Of a DNA stretch of 64,000 nucleotides, positions 1 through 10,907 are shown piece by piece (position 1 is the first letter of the stretch; each line of letters begins with the position of its first letter). The notes beneath the pieces were generated by a model. That model had not been told where the DNA came from, made no database searches, and saw only the letters and a program-made list of their open reading frames with translations. The position numbers and the translations under genes were made by a program. The stretch covers positions 146,564,262 to 146,628,261 of the forward strand of contig NC_044978.1 of the NCBI RefSeq assembly GCF_008728515.1. Reading direction: 5' to 3'. This stretch comes from Papio anubis (taxonomy: Eukaryota > Chordata > Mammalia > Primates > Cercopithecidae).

Positions 1-422
1 TGTCACATTGAGGTTCAGAGGGGTAAGAACTCTATTTAGATTTCCTTAAAAACTCAGAAAGAATTGAGCGATACGTTTTTAGTTTGGAGAAATTAGGGTA
101 GGAAGGGATGGGGACAGAATTTTAATAACAGAAATAATGTTGAAAGCTTCAAGCCTCACTTAGGTCTTAATTGAAGATCTTGAATTAAATAGAAATTAGG
201 TTAAGGCTTATTAAAAACCCCATATATGAAGTAAGTAATATTGACATGTATGAAGGCCAATACCATGATTTATATATCTTGTATCAGAAATCTATATAAT
301 GCTCACAGTAAGAGAACAGATTTAAGGACATTAATGAATTTTATTTCTGTTGGCTTTTATTTTCACAGTTAATTGTTAAACAATTTGACTGAGGTTATTG
401 GCACATTAAAATACGTCCACAC
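1..422. other. No gene or repeat recognised
   Basis: A+T-rich presumed intron of PDS5A. No long frame, promoter or repeat family was recognised. Confidence 0.6.
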
Positions 423-558
423 GGCTGGGTGCAGCGCCACATGCCTGTAATTCCAGCACTTAGGAAGGCCAAGGCAAGAGGATCAATTGAGCTGTGTAGT
501 TCCAGACCAACTTGGGCAAAATGATGAGACCCAGACTCTATTAAATATAAAAGGAAAG
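423..558 (+). repeat. Alu left arm, old
   Basis: 'ggctgggtgcagcgccacat' to 'ctctattaaatataaaagg' is a diverged left monomer ending where the next Alu begins. Confidence 0.75.
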
Positions 559-880
559 ATGACCAGGCACGGTGGCTCATACTTGTAATCCCAGCACCTT
601 GGGAGGCCGAGGTGGGCTGACCACAAGAGGTCATCTGTTTGAGACCAGCATGGCCAACGTGACGAAACCCCGTCTCTACCAAAAATACAAAGAAAATTAG
701 CCAGGCATGGTGGCGGGCACCTCCCATCTACTGGGGAGGCTGAGACAGGAGAATGACTTGAACCTGAGAGGTGGTGCAGTGAGCCGAGATGGCGCCACTA
801 CACTTCAGCCTGGGCGACGTAGGAAGACTCCATCGCAAAATAAATAAATAAATAAATAAATAATAAAAAATAAAAGGAAA
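559..880 (+). repeat. Alu with (AAAT)n tail
   Basis: A full dimer from 'accaggcacggtggctcata', with the tail expanded to aaataaataaat at 836-876. Confidence 0.9.
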
Positions 881-1053
881 GAAAAGATTTCTTGAATTCC
901 CTGGTGCAGAAAGATAAATTCATGGAGCTAGTGGAGTTTTTACAATGTATGAAATCCAAAATTATACTTTTCAGGGATCAATTCTATAGTTCGTTACAAT
1001 CTATGAAATCCTAATAGTTTTTATTTGCTGAAGACAACAGATCAAGAAAGTTC

Positions 1054-1177
1054 TACCTAGGTGTGGTGGCTCATGCCTGTAATCACAGCACTTTGGGACA
1101 GTGAGGTGGGAGGATTGCTTGAGGCCAGGAGTTCAAGACCAGCGAGACCCCCACCTCTACAAAAAATTAAAAATTAG
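1054..1177 (+). repeat. Alu left arm, interrupted
   Basis: 'taggtgtggtggctcatgcc' runs to 'caaaaaattaaaaatta', where a second Alu is inserted in the A-rich middle. Confidence 0.85.
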
Positions 1178-1459
1178 GCCGGGTGTGGTGGCTCATGCCT
1201 GTACTGCCAGCACTTTGGGAGGCCGAGGCAGGTGGATCACGAGGTCAAGAGATTGAGACGATCCTGGCCATGATGGTGAAACCAGGTTTCTGCTAAAAAT
1301 ACAAAAATTAGTGTTGTGTGGTGGCAGGTGCCTGTCGTCCCAGCTCCTTGGGAGGCTGAAGTGGGAGTATCACCTGAGCAGTGAGCCAGGATTGCACCAC
1401 TGCACTCCAGCCTGTGTGACAGAGCAAGACCCTGTCTCTTAAAAAAAAAAAAAAAAAAA
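1178..1459 (+). repeat. Alu
   Basis: 'ggccgggtgtggtggctcat' to a 20-base A tail. The right arm lacks part of its middle. Confidence 0.9.
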
Positions 1460-1747
1460 GTTCAAGATACCTGTTGCAATAGAAAGTTGAACGTAAGCAT
1501 AATGAAGAAATTTTCTAAATTTCTTTCCCTTGCTGTTGGCATTTGGTCTTTGACATTAATTCATGGCTTCCTAACTAGTTTGCTTCCACACAGTTACAAT
1601 TGTGCCTAGACCCAGAGTCCCTCAGCCTTTGGAACTTATACACATATCATTGTTTTTGTGTATTATGTGATATTTTAAAAGTTGGTAACTTCTATAATAT
1701 ATGTGTTTTGTTTTTTTTTTGGTAGTTGTTGTTTTGTTTTGTTTGTT
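1460..1747. other. No feature recognised
   Basis: Unique intronic sequence. It includes the possible TSD region of the next antisense Alu. Confidence 0.6.
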
Positions 1748-1915
1748 TTTTTTTGAGATAGAGTCTCCCTCTGTCACCCAGGCTGGAGTGCATTGGTACA
1801 ACTTCGGCTCACTGCAGCCTTCGCCTCCTGGGTTCAAGCGATTCTCCTGTCTTAGCCTCCTGAGTAACTGGGATTACAGCTGCGTGCCACCACGCCCAGC
1901 TACTCTTTGTGGTTT
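1748..1915 (-). repeat. Alu, outer part (3' half)
   Basis: 'gagatagagtctccctctgt' to 'cacgcccagctactctttg'. The remainder of this Alu is at 2215-2349, and another Alu is nested between. Confidence 0.85.
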
Positions 1916-1924
1916 TTTTGTTTA

Positions 1925-2214
1925 TTTTTTTGAGACAAAGTCTCACTCTGTTTCCCAGGCTGGAGTACAGTGGCGCGATCTCACCTCATTGCTACCTCCA
2001 CCTCCCAGGTTCAAGTGATTCTCCTGCCTCAGCTTCCCAAGTAGTTGCGACTACTGGTACGCACCACCATGCCAGCTAATTTTTGTATTTTTAGTAGAGA
2101 TGGCGGGGTTTCACTATGTTGGGCAGGCTGATCTTGAACTCCTGACCTCATAATCAGCTTGCCTTGCCCTCCCAAAGTGCTGGGTTTATAGGCGTGAACC
2201 ACCACGCCTGGCCT
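1925..2214 (-). repeat. Alu nested in Alu
   Basis: 'gagacaaagtctcactctgt' to 'caccacgcctggcc'. Its counterpart in the duplicated block is 3494-3792. Confidence 0.9.
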
Positions 2215-2349
2215 AATTTTTGTATTTTTACTGTAGACAGGGTTTCACCATATTTACCAGGCTGGTCCTGAACTCCTGACCTCAGGAGATCCTCCTGCTT
2301 CGGCCTCCCAGTGTGCTGGGATTACAGGTGTGAACCACCATGCCTGGCC
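2215..2349 (-). repeat. Alu, outer part (5' half)
   Basis: Left-arm piece ending 'gaaccaccatgcctggcc', duplicated at 3793-3929. Confidence 0.88.
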
Positions 2350-2383
2350 TTATGTGTTGTTTTTCTGTTATAAAATTAATGCC

Positions 2384-2668
2384 TGGCTGGGTGTGGTGGC
2401 TCATGCCTGTGATCCCAGCACACTGGGAGGCCAAGGCAGATGGATCACTTGAGCTCGGGAGTTTGCTACCAGCTTGGGCAGCATGGTACTAAAAAAACAA
2501 AAAATTAGCTGGGTGTGGTGGTGTGCATCTGTAGTCCCAGCTACTCAGGAGGCCAAGTTGGGAGGATCACCTGAGCCTGGGGAAGTAGAGGCTGCAGTGG
2601 TCATGATCATGCCCCTGTGCTCCAGCCTAGATGACAGTGAGATACTTGTCTCCAACAACAACAACAAA
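2384..2668 (+). repeat. Alu with (CAA)n tail
   Basis: 'gctgggtgtggtggctcatg' with a short internal deletion and the tail caacaacaacaac. Its first part is duplicated at 3957-4168. Confidence 0.9.
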
Positions 2669-3120
2669 ATTTAGATTAAACATTTTTAGCTTGCTAGTAG
2701 GGTATAAAATAAAAAACTTTAAAAAAAGATAAACATTTAACATTTCCTACTAAAGTAGGGGCATTGTTATTTGTGTTGGTAAAGCCAGCCCTTAAATAAC
2801 AGCATTAGTTCAGTAAGGGAAAGTGATACTGGGAATAACAGTAGAATGGATTTCCATGTGAGATTATCATATTTTGAGATTAGTGTAATTTACAATGTAA
2901 GTGCCAATTATGTGGTTGGATTGCATTTGTTTCTTTAGATAAAGTGAAAAGATCACTAAGAATTTTGATTGTCAAGAAATTCATAGAGAAGGTGACAATT
3001 GAGCTGGGATTTGAAGTCTCAGACTTGAGTAGGCAAATGAGTGGTAAAACATTCCAAGCAGATGAATGGCAGAAAGGCAGAAGCATGTTTGGTGTGTTTA
3101 GGGAAAATAAATAAGTACAG
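2669..3120. other. No feature recognised
   Basis: Unique sequence. The antisense frame at 2880-3086 has no recognisable product. Confidence 0.6.
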
Positions 3121-3417
3121 CAGGGCGCAGTGGCTCACGCCTAATGCCGGCTCTTTAGGAGGCCGAGGCAGGCGGATCACTTGAAGCCAGGAGCTTGAGA
3201 CCAGCCTGGCCAACATGGTGAAACCCCGTCTCTACCAAAAATACAAAAATTAGTTGGCGATGGTGATGTGCACCTGTAATCCCAACTACTCAGGAGGCAC
3301 AAGAATAGTTTGAACTCATGATGCAGAGGTTGCAGTGAGCAGAGATTGCGCCACTGCACTCCACCCCGGGTAATAGAGTGAGACTCTGTCTCAAAAAAAA
3401 AAAAAAGAAAAAGACAA
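3121..3417 (+). repeat. Alu
   Basis: 'cagggcgcagtggctcacgc' to an A-rich tail. Full dimer. Confidence 0.9.
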
Positions 3418-3493
3418 AAAATGAGTACTACTATTTTGCTAGTGCTGAGGCAAGTTAAGGTTAGGTAAGGCTTAGGTAATTCCCTAACCGTAC

Positions 3494-3792
3494 TTTTTTT
3501 TTTTTTTTTTTTTTTTTTGAGAAAGCAGTTTCGCTCTTGGGCTGGAGTGCAGTGGCGCGATCTCAGCTCACTGCAGCCTCCCCTTCCGGTTTCAAGCGAT
3601 TCTCCTGACTCAGCCTCCTGAGTATCTGGTACTACAGGCGCACACCACCTTGCCTGGCTAATTTTTGTATTTTTGGTAGCAACAGGGTTTCACTGTGTTG
3701 GCCAGGCTGGTCTTGAACTCCTGACCTCATGATCTGCCTGCCTTGCCTTCCGAAAGTGCTGGGCTTACAGGTGTGAGCCACTGCACCCAGCC
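3494..3792 (-). repeat. Alu
   Basis: A 25-base T run, then a dimer with a few small deletions, ending 'cactgcacccagcc'. Confidence 0.9.
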
Positions 3793-3929
3793 AGATTTTT
3801 GTATTTTTAGTAGAGGTGGGGTTTCACCATGTTGGTCAGGCTGGTCTCGAACTCCTGACCTCAGGAGATCCGCTTGCTTTGGCCTCCCAATGTGCTGGGA
3901 TTACAGGTGTGAATCACCATGCCTGGCCT
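3793..3929 (-). repeat. Alu left arm fragment
   Basis: 'tttttgtatttttagtagag' to 'caccatgcctggcc'. Copy of 2215-2349. Confidence 0.88.
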
Positions 3930-3956
3930 TATGTGTTGTTTTTGTTATAAAATTAA

Positions 3957-4168
3957 CACCTGCTTGGGCATGGTGCCTCATGCCTATGATGCCAGCACTT
4001 TGGGAGGCAAAGGCAGACGGATCGCTTGAGCTCAGGAGTTTGCTATCAGCTTGGGCAGCATGGCAAAACCCTGTCTCTACTGAAAATACAAAAAATTAGC
4101 TGAGTGTGGTGGTGTGCACCTGTAGTCCCAGCTACTCAGGAGGCTGAGTTGGGAGGATCACCTGACCC
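3957..4168 (+). repeat. Alu, truncated at duplication edge
   Basis: 'gcttgggcatggtgcctcat' to 'ggaggatcacctga', with the rest of the right arm missing. Confidence 0.88.
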
Positions 4169-4280
4169 TTGGTTTCTCCATATTGGTCAGGCTGGTCTCA
4201 AATTCCTGACCTCAGGCGATCCACACACCTCAGCCTCCCAAAGTGCTGGGATTGCAGGCGTGAGCCACTATGCCTGGACT
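4169..4280 (-). repeat. Alu left arm fragment
   Basis: 'ggtttctccatattggtcag' to 'gccactatgcctgga'. It starts exactly at the breakpoint of the sense Alu. Confidence 0.85.
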
Positions 4281-4347
4281 GTGGAGTGTTTTTTAGCCTC
4301 ATGTCCAGATCACATAGCATCTTTGTTTGAACAGGAATCCATTTCTT

Positions 4348-4653
4348 TTTTTTTTTTTTTTTTTTTTTTTGTGACGGAGTCTCACTGTGTCGCCCAGGCT
4401 GGACCGCAGTGGTGCAGTCTCAGCTCACCGCAAGCTCTGCCTCCCAGGTTCATGCCATTCTCCTGCCTCAGCCTCCCGAGTAGCTGGGACTACAGGCGCC
4501 CGCCACCACGCCCAGCTAATTTTTTTGTGTTTTTAGTAGAGATGGGGCTTCACTGTGTTATCCAGGATGGTCTCGATTTCCTGACCTCGTGGTCCACCCT
4601 CTTTGGCCTCCTAAAGTGCTGGAATTACAGGTGTGAGCCACTGCGTCTGGCCC
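4348..4653 (-). repeat. AluY-like with target duplication
   Basis: A T run of about 24, then 'gtgacggagtctcactgtgt' to 'gccactgcgtctggcc'. TSD 'aggaatccatttct' at 4334 and 4655. Confidence 0.93.
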
Positions 4654-4839
4654 AGGAATCCATTTCTAATTGATGCTGTCTGAGTAAATTTGTTAGTTGC
4701 TGAGATTATAGTCATCTGACAATAAGTGTGAAAGCCGTGGATGAGTAAAATTTAAAGAGTGGCTAGCAATATTTTATGTACTTAGATTACTTAATTATAA
4801 TACTAATTAAAAAAATAACTTAGTGAATGCTTTTTCTTT

Positions 4840-4914
4840 TTCTTTTTTTTCTTGTGATGGAGCCTCGCCCTGTCCCCCAGGCTGGAGTGCAGTGGTGTGA
4901 ACCCCCACGCTGGC
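4840..4914 (-). repeat. Alu with large internal deletion
   Basis: The right-arm start 'gagcctcgccctgtccccca' jumps after 'gcagtggtgtgaa' straight to the 5' end 'cccccacgctggcc'. Confidence 0.8.
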
Positions 4915-5197
4915 CCTAAGTAAACCTTAATAGTAAATTGATGCCATTTTTTTATTTTGTTAAGTTTAATACTTGAAAATTGGGTTAAGTTCAGTGGCCA
5001 TGTATAATTATCCTGTAACTTCAAATTCTCATTGAATATCCTTCATGTAGCCACTATAGAATAAGTAGACGTGAATTCCTTGTGTGTGAAAAGAAAATCA
5101 TTGAATAAAAATTTTTTCCTAAGATTCATGAAGATTGAGTCAGTGTAGATGGAGAGAATACTTTGTTTCTGGCAGAAGTTATTTAGAAAATGTCTTT
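4915..5197. other. No feature recognised
   Basis: Unique A+T-rich intronic sequence. Confidence 0.6.
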
Positions 5198-5489
5198 TGG
5201 CTGAGTGAGGTGGCTCATGCCTGTAATCCCAGCACTTCGGGAGGCTGAGGCAGGCAGATCACTTGAGCCCAGGAGTTTGAGACCAGCCTGGGCAACATGG
5301 CAAAACCTCATCTCTACAAAAAATACAAAAATTAGCTGGGTGTGGTGGCAGGTGCGTATAGTCCCAGCTACTCAGGAGGCTGAGGCAGGAGGCTCGCTTA
5401 AGCCGAGATGGTCAAGTGTACAATGAACCATGATTGTGCTGCAGCACTCCAGCCTGGGTGACAGAGTGAGACCCTGTCTCGAAAAAAAA
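5198..5489 (+). repeat. Alu
   Basis: 'ggctgagtgaggtggctcat' to 'gaccctgtctcgaaaa'. Right arm partly rearranged. Confidence 0.9.
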
Positions 5490-5610
5490 GTAAGAAAATC
5501 TGTCTCTTCTTGAAGCATATACCTGTAAAGCTTTGAAGAAAGGGTAAAAACCAGATAGTAATAAAATTGTCTTTAGATGTTTTTTGAAATGTTGTATAAT
5601 TTTGTTTGTT

Positions 5611-5902
5611 GCCAGGCGCAGTGGTTCATGCCTGTAATCCTAGCACCTTGGGAGGCTGAGGTGGGCGGATCATGAGGTCAGGAGATTGAGACCATCCTGG
5701 ACACGGTGAAATCCCATCTCTACTAAAAATACAAAAAATTAGACGGGTGTAGTGTCGGGTGCCTATAGTCCCAGGTACTCGGGAGGCTGAGGCAGGAGAA
5801 TGGCATGAACCCGGGAGGCGGAGCGTGCAGTGAGCCAAGATGCGCCACTGCACTCCAGCCTGGGCAACAGAGCGAGACTCTATCTCAAAAAAAAAAAAAA
5901 AA
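5611..5902 (+). repeat. AluY-like
   Basis: 'gccaggcgcagtggttcatg' to an A tail of about 17. TSD about 'ttttgtttg'. Confidence 0.92.
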
Positions 5903-5995
5903 ATTTGTTTGCTGTGTTCAGTTCTCGTATTTCCTTGTTATTTTATCAGACTTTTTTTGTTGTTGTTTTTGTTTTTTGTTTTTGTTTTTTGTTTT

Positions 5996-6296
5996 TTTGA
6001 GATGGAGTCTCGCTCTGTCACCCAGGCTGGAGTGCAGTGGCCGGATCTCAGCTCACTGCAAGCTCCACCTCCCGGGTTCACGCCATTCTCCTGCCTCAGC
6101 CTCCCGAGTAGCTGGGACTACAGGCGCCCACCACCACGCCCGGCTAGTTTTTTGTATTTTTTTTTTTTAGTAGAGACGAGGTTTCACCGTGTGAGCCAGG
6201 ATGGTCTTGATCTCTTGATCTCCTGATCTCGTGATCCGCCCGTCTCAGCCTCCCAAAGTGCTGGGATTATAGGCTTGAGCCACTGCGCCCAGCCGT
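5996..6296 (-). repeat. AluY, Old World monkey lineage
   Basis: Reversed copy with 'gtggccggatctcagctc' and 'ggcttgagccactgcgc', both diagnostic changes. A T run is inserted in the central region. Confidence 0.92.
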
Positions 6297-6604
6297 TTTT
6301 TTTTTGTTTTTTTTTTTTTTTGAGACAGTGTCTTGCTCTGTTGCCCAGGCTAGAGTGCAGTGGCACAATCTTGGCTCACTGCAGCTTCGCCTCCTGGTTT
6401 CAAGCGATCCTCCCATCTCAGCCTCCCAAGTAACTGGGACTACAGGCATGCGCCACCATGCCTGGCTAATTTTTGTATTTTTTGGTAAAGATAGGGTTTT
6501 GGCTTGTTGGCCAGGCTAGTCTCCAACTCTTGATCTCAACTGATTTGCATGCCATAGCCTCCCAAAAGTGCTGGGTTTGCCAGTGTGAGCCATCGCACCC
6601 TGCT
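6297..6604 (-). repeat. Alu
   Basis: 'gagacagtgtcttgctctgt' to 'gagccatcgcaccctgct', directly abutting the previous Alu. Confidence 0.9.
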
Positions 6605-6670
6605 AGATGTTTAATACTGTAATCCACTGCTGCTATGTCAGTTGTTCTATACATTTTTCTTATAAATTTT

Positions 6671-6969
6671 TTGTTTGTTTGTTTGAGAGGCAGTCTCAGG
6701 CTGTTGCCTAGGCTGGAGTGCAGTGAAGAGGTCGTGGGTCACTGCAACCTCTACCTCCCAGGTTCAAGCAATCCTCCCACGTCAGTCTCCCGAGCAGCTG
6801 AGACTACAGGTGTGCACCACCACCATGTCTGGCTAATTTTTGTGTTTTTAGTAGAGATGGAATTTCGCCATGTTGGTCAGGCTGGTCTCGAACCCCTGAC
6901 CTCAGGTAATCCACCTGCCTTGGCCTCCCAAAGTGCTGTGATTTCAGGTATGAACCACCACACTGGCCT
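6671..6969 (-). repeat. Alu
   Basis: (tttg)n tail, 'gagaggcagtctcaggctgt' to 'gaaccaccacactggcc'. Confidence 0.9.
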
Positions 6970-6999
6970 TAATTGTTCAAATTTTTAAACAGACTTTTT

Positions 7000-7745
7000 T
7001 TTTTTAGGGCAGTTTTAGGTTCACAGCAAAACTGCTGAGATGTACAGAGTATTCCCAACAAACCCCCTGGACTCACCCCTCAGTAACACTCCCGTCCCCC
7101 AGGAAGACTCCCCCTCCCCAGTCATACCTCCCTCCCACAGTAATGCCTCCCCTCAGTCACCTTCCAGAGTGCTACATTTGTTTGTTTTGTTGTTGTTTGT
7201 TTTTTTATGACAGAGTCTCACTCTGTCACCCAGGCTGGAGTGCAGTGGCATAATCTCAGCTCACTGCAACCTCCGCCTCCCGGGTTCAAGCTATTCTCCT
7301 GCCTCAGCCTCCCAAGCTGGGATTACAAGCATCCACCACGACACCTGTGTAATTTTTTGTATTTTTGGTAGAGACAGGGTTTCACCATGTTGGCCAGGCT
7401 GGTCTCGAACTCCTGATTTCAGGTGATCTGCCCGCCTCAGCCTCCCAAAGTGCTGAAATTACAGGTTTGAGCCACCATACCCAGCCCTAGAATACTACAT
7501 TTCTAAACCAACATCACAACATTATCACCCAAAGGCCATATTCCTGTTTTGTTTCCCTGTGTATTTTTTAGCATGATAAATCCCAAATGTTCTATTCATG
7601 TAATGCCCTTGGTTTAAACTCTTAAGTTAGATTTAGCATATTGTCCTTTAATATTCCAAATTTTAGCTTTTGTTGTTTGGCCAGGGTGAGCTCTAAGTGC
7701 CGATTTACTTTAAATCCTGAAGATAATCAGCATGCTTTATTTATT
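7000..7745 (-). mobile_element. L1 3'-end remnant, antisense
   Basis: 'ttttagggcagttttaggtt', 'cacagcaaaactgctgag' and, after the Alu at 7185-7487, 'cattatcacccaaaggcca' match the reversed 3' untranslated part of an old primate L1. Confidence 0.65.
7185..7487 (-). repeat. Alu in L1
   Basis: 'atgacagagtctcactctgt' to 'gagccaccatacccagcc'. It splits the L1 3' end at 7000-7745. Confidence 0.92.
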
Positions 7746-8042
7746 TATATTTTTTGTTTGCCACAGGGTCTCACTCTATCACCCAGGCTGGTGTTCAGTT
7801 TCATGAGCATGGCTCACTTCTGCCTCCACCTCCTGGGATCAAGCCATCCTCCCATCTCAGCCTTCCAAGTAGTTGTGACTACAGGCGTGTGCTGCCACGC
7901 CTAGCTAATTTTTGTATTTTTTGTGGACATGGGCTTTGTCATGTTGCCCAGGTCTCGAACTCCTGAACTCACGTGAACCTCCTGCCTCAGCCTCCCAAAG
8001 TGTTCATGCCTATTAACGGGCATGAGCCACTGTGCCTGGCCT
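7746..8042 (-). repeat. Alu, old
   Basis: 'gccacagggtctcactctat' to 'gagccactgtgcctggcc', with an insertion before the 5' end. Confidence 0.88.
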
Positions 8043-8137
8043 CATAGTTATTTTAACATCTCTGTCTGATAGCTTTAGGGTTTGGTCCACCTCTGTTTCT
8101 GTTTTTTTTTGACTTATCTCTTGACGATGTATTTCAG

Positions 8138-8431
8138 ACTGGGCACGGTGGCTCACACCTGTAATCCCAGCACTTTGGGAGGCTGAGGCGGGTGGATCAC
8201 CTGAGGTCAGGAGTTTGAGACCAGCCTCGCCAACATGGTGAAACCTCACGTCTACTAAAAACACAAAAATTAGCCAGGTGTGGTGGCACATGCCTGTAAT
8301 CCCAGCTACTCAGGAGGCTGAAGCAGGAGACTTGCTTGAACCTGGGAGGTGGAGGTTGCAATGAGCTGAAATCGCGCCATTGCACTCCAGCTTGGGCGAG
8401 AGAGCAAGATTCCGTTTCAGAAAAAAAAAAT
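8138..8431 (+). repeat. Alu (first of two at one target)
   Basis: 'gactgggcacggtggctcac' to an A-rich tail. 'atgtatttcag' stands both before and after it. Confidence 0.93.
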
Positions 8432-8441
8432 GTATTTCAGA

Positions 8442-8715
8442 CTGGGCATGGTAGCTCACGCCTATAATCCTTGCACTTTGGGAAGTCAAGGCAGGCAGAT
8501 CACTTGAGCCCAGGAGTTTGAGACCACCCTGGGCAACACAGTGAAACCCCATCTCTACAAATAGCCAGGTGTCGTGGTGTGTACCTGTAGTCCCAGCTAC
8601 TTGGGAGGCTGAGGTGGGAGAATCACTTGAGCCCCGGAGGTAGGGTCTGGCTGCAGTGAGCTATGATCATGCCACTGCAGCCAGTCTGGACTACAGAGAG
8701 AGACTGTCTCCAAAA
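8442..8715 (+). repeat. Alu (second of two at one target)
   Basis: 'ctgggcatggtagctcacgc' to 'ctgtctccaaaagaag'. A third decayed target copy 'acatatttcaaa' follows. Confidence 0.9.
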
Positions 8716-8724
8716 GAAGACATA

Positions 8725-9025
8725 TTTCAAAGTAAGTTGCAGTTATCCATGTATTTCACTCCTAAACACTTCAACATGAATATCATTAAGAGTACACCAT
8801 TAATTTACAGTATTTTTACAGGGGTGTAAAATTTATGTGCAGTTAAAATGCACATATCTGAATTGTGCCACTTGATGAGTTTTAACAGATGCATACTTTT
8901 GTGTAGCCCAAATTTACAACATTACCATCACTCCAGAAAGTTACCCCTTGTCCTTTTTCAGTCAGTCCCTTTCCATCGCCGCCACCACCACCCCTTCGCC
9001 CCGCTGTCACCCTCATGTAGGCAAC
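8725..9025 (-). mobile_element. L1 3'-UTR remnant, antisense
   Basis: 'gatgagttttaacagatgca', 'ccatcactccagaaagttac' and 'cccttgtcctttttcagtca' are typical of a reversed old L1 3' UTR. The Alu at 9026 ends it. Confidence 0.6.
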
Positions 9026-9320
9026 CACTCTTCTGTTTTTGAGACAGTCGCACTCTCTTGCTTAGGCTGGAGTGCAGAGGTGCGATCTTGGCTCCCTGGA
9101 ACCTCCATCTCCCAGGTTCAGGCGATTCTCCCATCTCAGCCTCCCAAGTAGCTGGGACTACAAGCATGCACCACCATGCCCGGGTAATTTTTTGTATTTT
9201 TAGTAGAGATAGGGTTTCACTACGTTGGCTACGCTGGTCTCGAACTCCTGGCCTCAAGTGATCCGCCTGCCTCGGCCTCCCAAAGTGCTAGGATTACAGG
9301 TTTGAGATACTGTGCCCAGC
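9026..9320 (-). repeat. Alu in L1
   Basis: 'gagacagtcgcactctcttg' to 'gagatactgtgcccagc'. Confidence 0.92.
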
Positions 9321-9465
9321 AGAATGTTGTATTTTCAAGGAATTTGTCCATTTCATCTCAGTTGTTCTAATTTATTCACATAAAGTTGATATTCATAATA
9401 TACTATCCTTTTAATGTCCATAAGATTAGAAGTAATATTCCCCTTTGGTATTCTTCATTTGGCTC

Positions 9466-9770
9466 TTTTGTTTTTGTTTTTGTTTTTGAGACGGAGCCTC
9501 GGTCTGTTGCTCAGGCTGGAATACAGTGTCATCATCTCGGCTCACTGCAACCTTTGTCTCCTGGGTTCAAGCAATTCACCTGCCTCAGCCTCCTGAGCAA
9601 ACTGAGATTACAAGCATGTGCCACCACACCTGGCTAATTTTTTGTATTTTTAGTAGAGATGGGGTTTCACCATGTTGGCCAGGCTGGTCTCAAGCTCCTG
9701 ACCTCAAGTGATTCACCTGCCTTGGCCTCTCAAAGTGCTGGGATTACAGGCATGAGCCACCACGCCCGGC
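9466..9770 (-). repeat. Alu
   Basis: (tttttg)n tail, 'gagacggagcctcggtctgt' to 'ccaccacgcccggcc'. Confidence 0.93.
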
Positions 9771-9822
9771 CTGGCTCTCTTTTTTTAGTCTGTCTACAAG
9801 AGACTTATGAAATGTGTTTCTT

Positions 9823-10122
9823 GGCCGGGCACAGTGGCTCACACCTGTAATCCCAGCACTTCAGGAGGCCGAGGCAGGTGGATCACTTGAGCTCGGGAGT
9901 TCGAGACCAGCCTGACCGACATGGAGAAATTCCGTCTCTACTAAAAATACAAAATTAGCCGGGCATGGCAGTGCATGCCTGTAATCCGAGCTACTCGGAA
10001 GGCTGAGGCAGGAGAATCACTTGAACTTGGGAGGCGGAGGTCGCAGTGAGCCAAGATCGTGCCACTGCACTCTAGGCTGGGCAACAAGAGCAAAACTCCG
10101 TCTCAAAAAAAAAAAAAAAAAA
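9823..10122 (+). repeat. Alu
   Basis: 'ggccgggcacagtggctcac' to an A tail of about 19. Confidence 0.93.
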
Positions 10123-10257
10123 AGAAATCTGTGTCTCTTTCCCCACAGACCTAACATTTCCCTTTGTTAATTTGTTCTATTAATTGTTTTTCTTTTGTTT
10201 CATTAAATTTTGCTCTTTATTATTGCTTTCCTTCTATTTTGTTTGGGTTTTCTGACA

Positions 10258-10479
10258 CAGCGTTTCCCAACCTAAGCACTGTTGACATTTTAGACCATAT
10301 AATTCTTTGGAGAGATGTCTTGTGCCTTGTAGGATGTTTAGTGGCTTACCTGTCTTGTACCCATTAGATGAGATGACAGTAGCAACCCTCTACTTCCCAG
10401 TAATGGCAACTAAAAATGTTTCCAGACATTATCAAATGTTTCTTGGGGAGCAGAATTGTCTTTGTATTGAATACTACTG
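10258..10479 (-). mobile_element. MER20-type hAT-Charlie element
   Basis: 222 bp from 'cagcgtttcccaacc' to 'atactactg' match the reverse complement of MER20 along their whole length. The 8-bp target duplication is ttctgaca (10250-10257) and tgctgaca (10480-10487). It is inserted in an antisense L1 ORF2 remnant. It has no coding capacity. Confidence 0.85.
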
Positions 10480-10907
10480 TGCTGACATAAACTTTTAAAG
10501 CGATTTCTTTCTTTGGAAACACTGTCTTGTGTCCCACTAGTTTTGATAAATTTTCATTACCATTTAGTTAGAAATGCTTTTCATGTTCCTTGTGATTTCT
10601 TGTTTGACTTTTAAGTTACTGGGAAATGTGGTTTAATTTCCAAATATTTGAAGTATTTATAAATACTTATTTGTTAATGATTTCTGATTTAATTCTACTG
10701 TGGCTAGAAAACATACTTGTAAGACTTGTCTTTGACATTTATTAGGATTTGGCTTTTTGGCCCAGCATATACTCTGTTTTTGCAAGTATACCATGTACAC
10801 CTGAAAAGTGTGTATTTTGCTGCTGTTGGATGACTCTTTTATTAGGTCATTTACTGTTCTTTAGGCCAGGAAATTGAGATTTTTATTCATTTTCTATGTT
10901 TTAGTGA

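Larger units (their letters stand above)
1925..2577 (+). repeat. Local duplication, copy 1
   Basis: The block is an antisense Alu, an Alu left-arm piece, the spacer 'ttatgtgttgtttttctgtt' to about 2383 and the start of a sense Alu. The same order, spacer and private Alu variants (such as 'cctcaggagatcc' and 'gagtttgct.ccagcttgggc') recur at 3494-4168. Sharing of the non-Alu spacer shows a duplication rather than separate insertions. Confidence 0.75.
3494..4168 (+). repeat. Local duplication, copy 2
   Basis: This is the partner of 1925-2577. The spacer 'ttatgtgttgtttttgttat' precedes the sense Alu. The copy ends abruptly inside that Alu at 'gatcacctga', where copy 1 continues, and joins an antisense Alu left arm. 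The first Alu of the block is the least certain part. Confidence 0.72.

Noticed and set aside
4104..4673. 189-codon + strand open frame, the longest in the window
   Set aside because: It is a read-through of three Alu pieces (QAGLKFLTSGD and [10 protein letters not shown] type peptides) with no start context or splice support.
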